Of a stretch of DNA of 33,870 bases, positions 16,040-24,580 are shown piece by piece. Source of the stretch: Vibrio nigripulchritudo ATCC 27043 (GTDB lineage: Bacteria; Pseudomonadota; Gammaproteobacteria; Enterobacterales; Vibrionaceae); the NCBI RefSeq assembly GCF_000222685.1, contig NZ_AFWJ01000274.1, positions 1-33,870 of the forward strand, in the 5' to 3' direction. The notes below the pieces were generated by a model, which made no database searches, was not told where the DNA came from, and saw only the letters and a list, made by a program, of their open reading frames with translations. The number at the start of each line of letters is the position of its first letter. The first letter of the stretch is position 1. A program made the translations under genes and the position numbers.

Positions 16040-17575
16040 ATGTTAGATGGAATTTTAGCGGGTCTCTCTACCGCAGTAATGCCAATGAACATCATGATGG
16101 TGATCGTTGGCTGTTTTGTGGGTACCTTTATCGGCATGTTGCCCGGTCTTGGCCCTATTTCAGCTATCGCGCTGATGATCCCAATCAGTTACGGTCTTGA
16201 CCCTGCTTCCGGCTTGATTCTGATGGCAGGTGTCTACTACGGCGCCGTATTTGGTGGTTCAACTTCATCAATCTTAATCAACGCTCCGGGTTGTTCCTCT
16301 ACCGTGGTTACGGCATTCGACGGCTACCCAATGGCGCAGAAAGGCATGGCAGGTAAAGCTCTGGCACTCGCCGCTTACTCGTCTTTTACCGGAGGTACAC
16401 TGTCTGCCATCATGCTTTTGGTTGCTGCTCCTGCCCTGGCAAGCGTTTCTTTAAGCTTTCAGTCGTCTGACTACTTTGCCTTGATGCTTCTTGGTTTGTC
16501 TGCCGTTGCTGCCTTTGCTGGTAAAGGACAAGTGTTGAAAGCCTGGATGATGACCATTCTTGGCTTGATGTTGTCTACCGTGGGCATCGACAAAGGTGTC
16601 GGTGTAGAAAGGTTTACCTTTGGGTTAACAGACCTGATGGATGGCTTTAGCTTCTTGTTGCTTGCTATGGCAACCTTCGCTCTGGGTGAAACCTTAATGG
16701 GCATCCTAAAACCGCAAAAGGATACTCGTGCTGAAGAAAGCAATCAGCTCGATAACTTAGGCAGCATGAAAGTCACTAAAGAAGAAGTAAAAGAAGTCGC
16801 TCCTGTATCTCTGCGATCTTCATTTCTTGGCTTCTTTACCGGCGTACTTCCGGGTGCTGGTGCCACAATCGCCGCTTTCTTAAGCTACGGTATGGAGCGT
16901 AACTTGGCACCAAAAGAAAAACGTGAGGAGTTTGGTAAAGGCAGTATCCGTGGTCTGGTTGCGCCTGAATCGGCAAACAACGCAGCATCTAGCGGCTCGT
17001 TCGTTCCTCTGCTTACCTTGGGTATTCCGGGCTCAGGTACTACTGCAATCATGCTGGGTGCTTTAATTGCTTACGGTATTCAGCCGGGTCCTCGCCTGTT
17101 TGTGGATCACCCAGATGTATTCTGGTCGGTCATCATCTCCATGTACTTTGGTAACATCGTATTGGTGATCTTAAACCTGCCACTAATCCCGTACATCTCT
17201 AAATTGTTGATGGTGCCTCGTACCGTACTTCTTCCAATGATTCTGTTCTTCTCAATCACTGGTGTGTACTTGGTATCCTTCAATACTGTGGACGTGTTTA
17301 TCATGCTGCTGGTCGCAATGGCGGCAATTGCACTGAGGTTAGCGAACTTCCCGCTCGCTCCGTTATTGCTCGGGTTTATCTTGGGGGGATTGATGGAAGA
17401 GAACTTACGACGTGCCCTGATGATCAGTGACGGTGAGTTGAGCTTCTTATGGGAGCGCCCAATCACAGCGGTATTCGCTTGTCTGGCGGTTGCTGTATTG
17501 CTTGGTCCTATTGCGGCGAAGTTCATCAATTACTTAAAACAACGCAATGTAGCAAACCCTACTCATCAAGATTAA
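16040..17575 (+). CDS. Tripartite tricarboxylate transporter large membrane subunit, TctA family
   Basis: The product is 511 residues and strongly hydrophobic with about 11-12 membrane helices; the start has GGAGAATGAC upstream. The two TctA signature halves are present: GTFIGMLPGLGPISAIALMIP with GSTSSILINAPG near the N terminus, and GFFTGVLPGAGATIAAFLSYG followed by PESANNAASSGSFVPLLTLGIPGSGTTA in the second half. It forms the ion-driven translocation unit for the acid bound by TctC. A strong terminator follows 20 bases after the stop codon, ending the tct operon before the aromatic cluster. Confidence 0.95.
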   Translation: MLDGILAGLSTAVMPMNIMMVIVGCFVGTFIGMLPGLGPISAIALMIPISYGLDPASGLILMAGVYYGAVFGGSTSSILINAPGCSSTVVTAFDGYPMAQKGMAGKALALAAYSSFTGGTLSAIMLLVAAPALASVSLSFQSSDYFALMLLGLSAVAAFAGKGQVLKAWMMTILGLMLSTVGIDKGVGVERFTFGLTDLMDGFSFLLLAMATFALGETLMGILKPQKDTRAEESNQLDNLGSMKVTKEEVKEVAPVSLRSSFLGFFTGVLPGAGATIAAFLSYGMERNLAPKEKREEFGKGSIRGLVAPESANNAASSGSFVPLLTLGIPGSGTTAIMLGALIAYGIQPGPRLFVDHPDVFWSVIISMYFGNIVLVILNLPLIPYISKLLMVPRTVLLPMILFFSITGVYLVSFNTVDVFIMLLVAMAAIALRLANFPLAPLLLGFILGGLMEENLRRALMISDGELSFLWERPITAVFACLAVAVLLGPIAAKFINYLKQRNVANPTHQD

Positions 17576-17596
17576 TCATCGAAATGAGTGCAAAAC

Positions 17597-17627
17597 AAAG
17601 GCTTCTGGAAAACCAGAAGCCTTTTTT
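17597..17627 (+). terminator. Rho-independent terminator of the tctCBA operon
   Basis: A perfect 12-bp stem (17597-17608 with 17613-17624), AAAA loop and T run. It separates the transporter from the catabolic cluster that follows on the same strand. Confidence 0.93.
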
Positions 17628-17717
17628 GCATTTCGGATGAATAAAAAACCTCTCCGTTTCTGCATCGAATGGATACGGTTTTCTGTATTTGGATAGCCAT
17701 GATTTTCTTTTGAAACC

Positions 17718-17736
17718 ACGATAAGCGAGTAATCGT
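17718..17736. promoter_or_regulatory. Imperfect palindrome upstream of the catabolic cluster
   Basis: ACGAT and ATCGT arms flank a 9-base centre, with one further symmetric pair inside. It lies 18 bases before the cyclase start and just before the ribosome site, where a repressor could act. No regulator gene lies nearby to match it and I found no convincing promoter in 17640-17754. Confidence 0.25.
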
Positions 17737-17754
17737 AAACAAAAGGAGATTGCC

Positions 17755-18543
17755 ATGACTCAGTCGATGATGGCTACGTTTGCAGAGACACTAAAAAACG
17801 GTGAGATAAAACTGATCGATCTGACTCAGACTCTAAATGAAGAGTTTCCAGCACTGCAATTACCACAGGAGTTTGGTCAGGTATGGGGGTTTAAACGAGA
17901 AGTCATTTCCCAATATGACGAGAACGGACCTGGTTGGTATTGGAATAATTTTAGTTGTGGTGAACACACCGGAACGCATTTCGACGCCCCTGTTCACTGG
18001 ATAAGTGGAAAGGACCACCCCAATAACTCTGTAGACAGTATTCCTGTTGAACACTTCTTAGCCCCTGCCGTGGTTATTGACGCTAGCAGCGAAGTCTCTG
18101 GTAATCCAGACTGGCTACTCAATGTCGATTTTCTGGAATCATGGGAAAGTCATTACGGAAAGATCCCTGAAGGAGCATGGATTCTGTTCAGAACAGATTG
18201 GTCTAAGCGCGTTTCAGACCCTGACGCGTTTTTGAACATGCATGACGATGGGACACATACTCCAGGTCCCACACAGGAAGCTGTTGAATGGATGATTCAA
18301 GAAAGAAACGTGATGGGCTTTGGCGTTGAAACCATCAATACCGATGCTGGGCAGTCTTTCACATGGCCAACTCCTTTGCCCTGCCATACTTTAATGCATG
18401 GTGCCAATAAGTACGGGCTACAATGTTTAAAGAATCTGGATTTACTCCCTCCGACTGGGGCAATGATAATTGCCGCTCCGCTAAAAATAGAAGGTGGCTC
18501 CGGTAGCCCATTACGTGTTATCGCTTTAGTTGAGCAGGCGTAA
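17755..18543 (+). CDS. Cyclase-family metal-dependent hydrolase, isatin hydrolase/kynurenine formamidase-like
   Basis: The product is 262 residues with AAGGAGATTGCC before ATG. The family signature HxGTHxDxPxH is intact as H71-TGT-H75-F-D77-APV-H81, which binds a manganese or zinc ion and the attacking water. Members open cyclic or aryl amides: isatin hydrolase opens isatin to isatinate, and kynurenine formamidase releases formate. No signal peptide is seen, so it acts in the cytoplasm. As first gene of a ten-gene aromatic cluster that contains a 2-oxoacid oxidoreductase and an aryl-CoA hydroxylase, ring opening of isatin or a similar cyclic 2-oxo amide or lactone to an aryl 2-oxoacid fits best. 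Exact substrate is inference. Confidence 0.85.
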   Translation: MTQSMMATFAETLKNGEIKLIDLTQTLNEEFPALQLPQEFGQVWGFKREVISQYDENGPGWYWNNFSCGEHTGTHFDAPVHWISGKDHPNNSVDSIPVEHFLAPAVVIDASSEVSGNPDWLLNVDFLESWESHYGKIPEGAWILFRTDWSKRVSDPDAFLNMHDDGTHTPGPTQEAVEWMIQERNVMGFGVETINTDAGQSFTWPTPLPCHTLMHGANKYGLQCLKNLDLLPPTGAMIIAAPLKIEGGSGSPLRVIALVEQA

Positions 18544-18570
18544 CAGTAGAAAAACAAGGAAGTTTATCTA

Positions 18571-20196
18571 ATGAAAGAGAGTAGTATCAATGCAGATATC
18601 ATCTTCATAGGAAGCGGAATTAATTCACTGGTTTGTGCAGCCCTGCTGGCTAAAAAGGGAAAATCTGTTTTGGTACTGGAGCGTAACGGCGACTTTGGTG
18701 GCTGCATCAAAACAGAACAACTTTTTGACGGATACCACATCGATATTATGTCCACTTGGTATCCACTCTTTGTTTCAAGCCCCGGCTACGCAGAGCTCAA
18801 AGATTCGCTTGAGGAAAAAGGCTTGGAGTTTGTTCAAAACGACTATTCGACCGGTGTGGTCTTCCCCGATGGCTCTGGTATCGCGTTAAAAAATGATATC
18901 GATGACACTGCAAATCGGCTTGATGCCATTTGTGCCGGAGATGGTCGCTCCTTCGCTGAAATGGCGAACCAATTGTTTGGTAAAGATGCCGCGCTTACGT
19001 TTGGGTTACTCAGCCATTCCCCATACAGCCCTAAACTTCTCAAGATACTGTTTCTTGAATGGTGGAAACGCGGATTGGAAGGTCTGATTGAATTTGTTGG
19101 TCACGCCCTTGAAAGCTGCCGACGTTGGGCAACAAGATCTTTCCAGCACAGACATACCCGAGCTTTAATCGCACCTTGGGTTCTCCATACTGGACTGGGT
19201 CCCGACGACGCCAGCTCCGCCTTAATTGGTAAACTCACTTTCGCTGCGGTTGTTGCTGGTGGAATGCCAGTCGTTAAAGGTGGAAGTAAAAAGGTGGTGG
19301 ACGCTCTCACCGCAATTATCGAAGAGCATGGAGGAACGCTGATCAACCACTCCAATGTGAATGAGATTGTGTTTGCTAACGAGGGCAAAAGCAGAAAAGC
19401 CGAGGGCGTTGTTGCAAGTCAAACTTTCTACAAAGCTAATGAGCACATTGTATGTAACGTGGCGCCCAATCAGCTTTACGGTCAGCTTACGAACAACCCA
19501 ATACAGCCCCCGACGAGTATTAGTAACAAAGCCAAGGGATACCAGTTTGGTCGTGGTGGTATGCAGATTCACTTTGCACTCAGTGCCCCAGCACCATGGA
19601 AAGACCCAGAACTGTTACAAGTGCCCTTGGTGCACCTTACCGAAAGCATGGAACAGGTATGCCTTTCAGTCACCGAGGCGAATAATGGCATGTTACCTTC
19701 CAAGCCTACATTGGGTATTGGTCAGCCTACGGCTGTGGATCCAAGTCGCGCCCCTAAAGGAGGGTGGATTCTGTGGGTCCAGATGCAAGAACTTCCCACA
19801 GTCATTAAAGGAGATGCTCTGGGCGAAATTGAACCACCTGAGGATGGTCAATGGACGGACTCCATTCGCGAAGCAGTTGCGCAAAGGGTTCAGGAACGGT
19901 TGGAAATGGTTATGCCGGGGCTGTCCGATATCATTGTAGGTCGAAAATCCTATAGCCCGGCTGATCTAGAAAAGATGAATTGCAACCTTGTCGGGGGAGA
20001 CCCTTATTCAGGCATCTGCAGTCCGGACCAATTTTTCTGGCTACGACCCTTTGCTCCTGTCAAGAAAGCTAAGGCGCACCAAACTCCCTTTCCCAATGTT
20101 CATCATATTGGCGCAAGCACTCATCCCGGTCCGGGCCTTGGTGCTACGTCGGGCTATATTGTTGCCAAAAAACTGACCAAAAAACGTTGGTTTTAA
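18571..20196 (+). CDS. FAD-dependent oxidoreductase of the phytoene desaturase/PYROXD2-like family
   Basis: The product is 541 residues with AAGGAA upstream of ATG. The N-terminal dinucleotide-binding site reads GSGINSLVCAALLAKKGKSVLVLERN followed by GGCIKTEQLFDGYHID, and the C-terminal FAD site reads NVHHIGASTHPGPGLGATSGY. These match the CrtI-like amine-oxidase/desaturase superfamily that also includes human PYROXD2. No carotenoid genes are nearby, so carotenoid desaturation is unlikely. It sits 27 bases after the cyclase gene and probably oxidises a pathway intermediate, for example a dioxindole-type alcohol or a reduced indole derivative, or handles electrons. The true reaction cannot be read from sequence. 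Confidence 0.8.
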   Translation: MKESSINADIIFIGSGINSLVCAALLAKKGKSVLVLERNGDFGGCIKTEQLFDGYHIDIMSTWYPLFVSSPGYAELKDSLEEKGLEFVQNDYSTGVVFPDGSGIALKNDIDDTANRLDAICAGDGRSFAEMANQLFGKDAALTFGLLSHSPYSPKLLKILFLEWWKRGLEGLIEFVGHALESCRRWATRSFQHRHTRALIAPWVLHTGLGPDDASSALIGKLTFAAVVAGGMPVVKGGSKKVVDALTAIIEEHGGTLINHSNVNEIVFANEGKSRKAEGVVASQTFYKANEHIVCNVAPNQLYGQLTNNPIQPPTSISNKAKGYQFGRGGMQIHFALSAPAPWKDPELLQVPLVHLTESMEQVCLSVTEANNGMLPSKPTLGIGQPTAVDPSRAPKGGWILWVQMQELPTVIKGDALGEIEPPEDGQWTDSIREAVAQRVQERLEMVMPGLSDIIVGRKSYSPADLEKMNCNLVGGDPYSGICSPDQFFWLRPFAPVKKAKAHQTPFPNVHHIGASTHPGPGLGATSGYIVAKKLTKKRWF

Positions 20197-20212
20197 TCAG
20201 CTGTATTCTCGT

Positions 20213-20228
20213 AGGGGCATTTGCCCCT
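20213..20228 (+). other. Hairpin in the 268-base gap before iorA
   Basis: AGGGGCA (20213-20219) pairs with TGCCCCT (20222-20228) around a 2-base loop. C-rich sequence follows rather than a T run, so it is at best a weak or Rho-assisted stop. The rest of 20197-20464 is AT-rich with several possible but unconvincing promoter boxes. The gap is the largest inside the cluster, so iorA may also have its own promoter. Confidence 0.4.
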
Positions 20229-20464
20229 CCCTCCCAATAAAAATCACATCCCTGATTCACTACTCAATGACAACCAACCCTATTTTTTTTGACGAGGAAT
20301 ACTTCGTTCTCCAACACTTAAAATATGCAATTTTATCCACTCTCTGCATGCTCTATCCGCAAGTCGCCAGTAACCGCTTTTCACGCCCCTTTTCTTCATT
20401 GAAGCCAGATACCACCTGATTTCTACTGTTATTAACGAAAGCAACAAGGACAGTAGAGGACAAC

Positions 20465-22645
20465 ATGGCAGAACGATCTTTTGCTAATGAGATGGGAAAA
20501 CTCCGCTTAGGAGAAGGAGAAACTTTCACTGGTGAAGGGATTCTCGCGGTAACCAAAGCATTGTTGGAATCCGGAGTAAGCTACGTGGGTGGCTATCAAG
20601 GCTCTCCGATATCGCATCTGTTAGATGTACTGGCCGACGCCCAAGAAGTCCTTTCAGACTATGGAGTTCGATTTGAGAACAGCGCCAGTGAAGCAACGGC
20701 TGCCGCAACGTTATCCGCATCCGTTAACTACCCATTGAGAGGGGCAATCACTTTTAAATCAACGGTGGGCACTAACGTAGCCAGCGACGCGCTAGCAAAC
20801 TTAGCGTCTGGTGGTGTCACAGGTGGTGCTTTGATCATTGTTGGTGAGGACTACGGAGAAGGCTCATCGATCATGCAGGAGAGAAGCCATGCGTTTGCGA
20901 TGAAATCGCAAATCTGGCTCCTTGACCCACGACCAAACCTTCCGTCAATTGTGAATGCTGTAAAGAAAGGCTTCGAACTCTCAGAAGCAAGCAATACACC
21001 AGTCATGCTGCAAATTGGCATTCGATCGTGTCACCTTCATGGTCAATTCGAAGCGTCAGACAATGTTAAGGCAGACTTTACCGCTCAGGACGCCATTGAG
21101 AATCCGTACCGAGATATCGACCGAATCGTTTTGCCGCCTGCCAGCTTTCTTCATGAAAAAGAAAAAATCGCACACCGCTGGCCTGCTGCCGTTTCATTCA
21201 TTCAGGAACATCAGCTCAACGAGTTCTTTTCTGCTGATGACAAAAATGTCGGCATCGTATTGCAAGGGGGTTGTTACAACAATGTGATTCGCGCGCTTGA
21301 AAAGCTAGACGTATGCGACATTTTTGGAAACACCCAAATCCCTCTCTATGTCCTCAATGTAACTTACCCATTGGTCGATCAGGAATTGGAAAAGTTCTGC
21401 CACGGTAAAGACGCCATCTTGGTGGTAGAACAGGGTCAGCCTAATTTCATTGAACAAAACATTGCCAGTATCTTTCACCAGAAAAAGATAACCACCAAGC
21501 TGCACGGAAAAGACCACCTGCCACTTGCCGGAGAGTATGATGCCGTCACGCTCACCAAAGGCATATCCAGCTTTTTAAAACAATATGATGTATCTCACGA
21601 GTTACATCAGCCTGCCGCCCATATTCCAGTCGTAGAGGTTTGTGACCCTACATCTGAAAACCCTGTCGAACCAGAGATAAAACCACTCGACAAATTAGTA
21701 AATGCAAGACCACCCGGATTTTGTACTGGTTGCCCCGAGCGCCCTATTTTTACTGCCCTAAAAATGCTGGAGAAAGAGACAGGCAAGCACCATGTCAGTG
21801 CGGATATTGGCTGCCATTTATTTTCTATTCTTCCCCCTTTTAATATCGGCAACACCACCATGGGGTACGGACTGGGTGGCGCTGGAGTCTCTGCCTTTCA
21901 TTCTGAATCAGAAAATAAACGCGCCATCGCTGTGATGGGTGACGGAGGATTCTGGCACAACGGACTCACCAGCGGAATTGCCAATGCGGTGTTCAACAAA
22001 AGTGATCACGTAACGGTAGTAATAGATAACCGCTATACCGCCGCGACTGGCGGACAAGACATCCTTTCCTCTGTTGCCCAAAACGACGTCCGTAGTACAG
22101 GCCACGACATAGAAAAAGCGGCAAAAGGAGTGGGCGTAAAGTGGATTAAAACGGTTGAGCACACCTACAACCTCAAACAAATGATGGGCGCCTTGCGTGA
22201 AGCACTCACCACCCGAGAAACAGGACCCAAAGTCGTCGTAGCCCAAAGCGAATGCATGCTAAATAAGCAACGGCGGGTAAAACGTCAGGTTCGAAAAGAT
22301 CTTGCTGAAGGTAAGCGTAATGCCCGAGAGAGATTTGGAGTCGACCCTGATACCTGCACTGGCGATCACTCTTGTATCCGACTTTCTGGCTGCCCTTCCT
22401 TGTCGGTTAAGCCAAACCCTGACCCGCTTCGGGAAGACCCCGTCGCCAGTGTATTAAATAGCTGTGTGGGCTGTGGCTTATGCGGGGAAGTATCTCACGC
22501 CGCCGTCCTTTGCCCTTCTTTCTACAAAGCCAAGATCATCTCTCACCCAACTAAGTGGGAGTCGACCCTGTCTCGCGTTCAGAACAGCATCATTGGCTGG
22601 CTCCAACGCCGATACCAGCGTCACACATACCAAGAAAGCGTGTAA
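20465..22645 (+). CDS. iorA: Indolepyruvate:ferredoxin oxidoreductase-type alpha subunit (thiamine-diphosphate, Fe-S)
   Basis: The product is 726 residues with AGAGGACAAC before ATG. The N-terminal half is a pyruvate-oxidoreductase domain (GYQGSPISHLLDVL, NSASEATAAATLSAS, GEDYGEGSSIMQE). Residues about 415-600 form the thiamine-diphosphate domain with FCTGCPERP, ADIGCHL, TTMGYGLGGAG and the cofactor site GDGGFWHNG ending VVIDN. The C-terminal region has seven cysteines (CTGDHSC, SGCP, CVGCGLC, LCPSF) for iron-sulfur clusters. The enzyme class takes an aryl 2-oxoacid plus CoA to aryl-CoA, CO2 and reduced ferredoxin. In this cluster the product would feed the aryl-CoA hydroxylase, so arylglyoxylates rather than indolepyruvate may be the true substrate. 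iorB follows after 9 bases. Confidence 0.9.
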   Translation: MAERSFANEMGKLRLGEGETFTGEGILAVTKALLESGVSYVGGYQGSPISHLLDVLADAQEVLSDYGVRFENSASEATAAATLSASVNYPLRGAITFKSTVGTNVASDALANLASGGVTGGALIIVGEDYGEGSSIMQERSHAFAMKSQIWLLDPRPNLPSIVNAVKKGFELSEASNTPVMLQIGIRSCHLHGQFEASDNVKADFTAQDAIENPYRDIDRIVLPPASFLHEKEKIAHRWPAAVSFIQEHQLNEFFSADDKNVGIVLQGGCYNNVIRALEKLDVCDIFGNTQIPLYVLNVTYPLVDQELEKFCHGKDAILVVEQGQPNFIEQNIASIFHQKKITTKLHGKDHLPLAGEYDAVTLTKGISSFLKQYDVSHELHQPAAHIPVVEVCDPTSENPVEPEIKPLDKLVNARPPGFCTGCPERPIFTALKMLEKETGKHHVSADIGCHLFSILPPFNIGNTTMGYGLGGAGVSAFHSESENKRAIAVMGDGGFWHNGLTSGIANAVFNKSDHVTVVIDNRYTAATGGQDILSSVAQNDVRSTGHDIEKAAKGVGVKWIKTVEHTYNLKQMMGALREALTTRETGPKVVVAQSECMLNKQRRVKRQVRKDLAEGKRNARERFGVDPDTCTGDHSCIRLSGCPSLSVKPNPDPLREDPVASVLNSCVGCGLCGEVSHAAVLCPSFYKAKIISHPTKWESTLSRVQNSIIGWLQRRYQRHTYQESV

Positions 22646-22654
22646 GGAAACACT

Positions 22655-24112
22655 ATGAATCCTAATAAACCAATAAAAATAGCCATATTAGCAATGGGCG
22701 GTGAAGGTGGCGGTGTGCTGGCTGATTGGATTGTTCATCTGGCCGAATCCAATGGTTTTGTCGCACAAACTACGTCTGTTCCGGGTGTCGCCCAGCGAAC
22801 GGGAGCCACTATTTACTACGTGGAAATGTTCTCTAAACGTGTAGCAGAAAAGTATCAGGCAGCACCTGTTCTTGCTCTGATGCCAATCCCTGAAGATGTA
22901 GACATTGTTCTCACTTCAGAACTTATGGAAGCAGGCCGCGCAATTCAGCGTAGCCTTGTGACACCTGACCAGACATTACTCATCACCTCAGCTCATCGCG
23001 TTTACTCCTATCAAGAACGTGCATCAATGGGTGATGGACGCGTGGACACGAAGTCTCTCATTGCCCATGCAAAACGTTCTTCAAAACGCTTAATTCACTT
23101 TGACATGGAAAAAGTGGCTGCTGAAAACAAAAGTGTTATTAGCTCGGTGTTATTTGGCGCACTCTGCGAATCTGGTGCCCTACCGTTCTCAAAAGAGCAG
23201 TTTGAACAAACCATCAGAAACGGTGGTGTAGGAGTAAAAGAAAGCCTCAATGCGTTCCATGCTGCTGGCTTAATGAGTGCAACCAATAATGCAACCCCGC
23301 AGATACCAACGCATTTAAGAAATGTACACCCGCTTGCCCGGACGTTTCCGAAGCAATGTCAGGAAACGATATCCAATGGCATCGTCAGGTTGATTGACTA
23401 TCAGGACAAAGACTACGCCTCAGACTACGTTAATACACTCAAAGAGATTGATTTAGAACATCACCCTAAGCTGCTTAATTCGGTAGCAAGACACTTGGCA
23501 CTTTGGCTGAGCTACGAAGACGTTATGCGAGTTGCCGATCTGAAAGTAAGAGCGTCTCGATTTCAGCGAGTGAGACAAGAAGTGGGTGCCAACACTGAAC
23601 AAATCCTGCATATCGAAGAATTCATGCATCCGGGGCTTGATGAAATCTGCGACTCACTACCAGCACGACTAGGAAACTGGGTCAAACACTCCCCCATACT
23701 ATCCAGTTTGATCCACCGCTGGACACATAAAGGAAAACGAGTCCGAACCAGCTCTCTACCGGGCTTTCTCATGTTGTATTTACTTGCGAACTGGAAGGCT
23801 CATAGGCGAATTACTCTTCGCCATCAAAACGAAAAGCGTGCGATTCAAACCTGGCTAAAACGCATTAAAGACATTGCCAGAAATAACCCAGAGCTTTCAC
23901 TTGAAATCGCCCGTTGCCAGCGCCTCGTCAAGGGCTATGGGGGCACTCATAAACGTGGAATGAATAACTTCACACGACTGATGTCTCTGTCTGACCGCTA
24001 TATCAACGAGTTATCACCAAGCCTTATGAAAGAACTTCGTGATGCCGCATTGGCAGACGAACACGGGGAAGCGCTGAAAAAGCTTCAGGCACGTTATTCA
24101 CTCACCCTATAA
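22655..24112 (+). CDS. iorB: Indolepyruvate oxidoreductase beta subunit family protein, long form with C-terminal extension
   Basis: The product is 485 residues, more than twice the length of archaeal IorB. The N-terminal 190 residues are the gamma-type 2-oxoacid oxidoreductase domain (MGGEGGGVLADWIVHLAE, TTSVPGVAQRTGATIYYVE, NGGVGVKESLNAF), which contributes to CoA binding and electron transfer. The remaining part is the helical DUF6537-type extension found in proteobacterial IorB homologues, with no known activity of its own. It pairs with iorA immediately upstream and is followed by the thioesterase gene after 9 bases (TAAGGAGGCACC). Confidence 0.88.
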   Translation: MNPNKPIKIAILAMGGEGGGVLADWIVHLAESNGFVAQTTSVPGVAQRTGATIYYVEMFSKRVAEKYQAAPVLALMPIPEDVDIVLTSELMEAGRAIQRSLVTPDQTLLITSAHRVYSYQERASMGDGRVDTKSLIAHAKRSSKRLIHFDMEKVAAENKSVISSVLFGALCESGALPFSKEQFEQTIRNGGVGVKESLNAFHAAGLMSATNNATPQIPTHLRNVHPLARTFPKQCQETISNGIVRLIDYQDKDYASDYVNTLKEIDLEHHPKLLNSVARHLALWLSYEDVMRVADLKVRASRFQRVRQEVGANTEQILHIEEFMHPGLDEICDSLPARLGNWVKHSPILSSLIHRWTHKGKRVRTSSLPGFLMLYLLANWKAHRRITLRHQNEKRAIQTWLKRIKDIARNNPELSLEIARCQRLVKGYGGTHKRGMNNFTRLMSLSDRYINELSPSLMKELRDAALADEHGEALKKLQARYSLTL

Positions 24113-24121
24113 GGAGGCACC

Positions 24122-24580
24122 ATGAATCACGCATTCATCAGACCGTACAAGATACGCTTTTCCGATTGTGACCCAGCCGGGATCGTGTTTTATCCCGAGT
24201 ACTTCGTCATGTTTAACGATCTCCTAGAAGCATGGGTGGACAGTATTTTAGAAGGAGGCTTTGCGGGTTACATCGGTCAGGCCAAGCTTGGCATGCCTAT
24301 TGTTCATCTGGAAGCCAATTTTGTCTCTGTCAGCAAAATGGGTGATGAGGTCCAACTAGAGTTGCGTGTCCAGCGACTCGGTACCAAATCAATCAGCTTA
24401 GAGTATTGCTGTGTTGGACAACACGGCGACCTCAGAATGCGAGTAAATCAAACACTTGTCACTACCTCATTGGTGACTCATCAATCCATAGAAATCCCGC
24501 ATAAGTTACGAGCATCCATACAGGAATTTGCATCGGAATCTAATCAAGAAAACATCAATTCTCAAGGGAGCACAGCATGA
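24122..24580 (+). CDS. Acyl-CoA thioesterase of the 4-hydroxybenzoyl-CoA thioesterase (hotdog) family
   Basis: The product is 152 residues with AAGGAGG upstream. The active-site strand FSDCDPAGIVFYPEYF (residues 13-28) matches the 4-hydroxybenzoyl-CoA thioesterase type of Pseudomonas, with Asp17 as the expected catalytic residue. It would release free 5-hydroxyanthranilate or gentisate from the hydroxylated CoA thioester. Its stop codon overlaps the ATG of the hydroxylase gene (ATGA), which argues for a coupled function. The last 20 residues are polar and probably disordered. Confidence 0.9.
   Translation: MNHAFIRPYKIRFSDCDPAGIVFYPEYFVMFNDLLEAWVDSILEGGFAGYIGQAKLGMPIVHLEANFVSVSKMGDEVQLELRVQRLGTKSISLEYCCVGQHGDLRMRVNQTLVTTSLVTHQSIEIPHKLRASIQEFASESNQENINSQGSTA

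Noticed and set aside
19361-19939. 192-residue frame inside the phytoene-desaturase-like gene
   Set aside because: Same-strand shadow frame; the overlapping flavoprotein is complete and conserved from end to end.
20465-24112. Taking IorAB as an amino-acid fermentation enzyme specific for indolepyruvate
   Set aside because: The neighbours are aerobic aryl-CoA and ring-cleavage enzymes; no aminotransferase is present to supply indolepyruvate, so the family name is not taken as the substrate.
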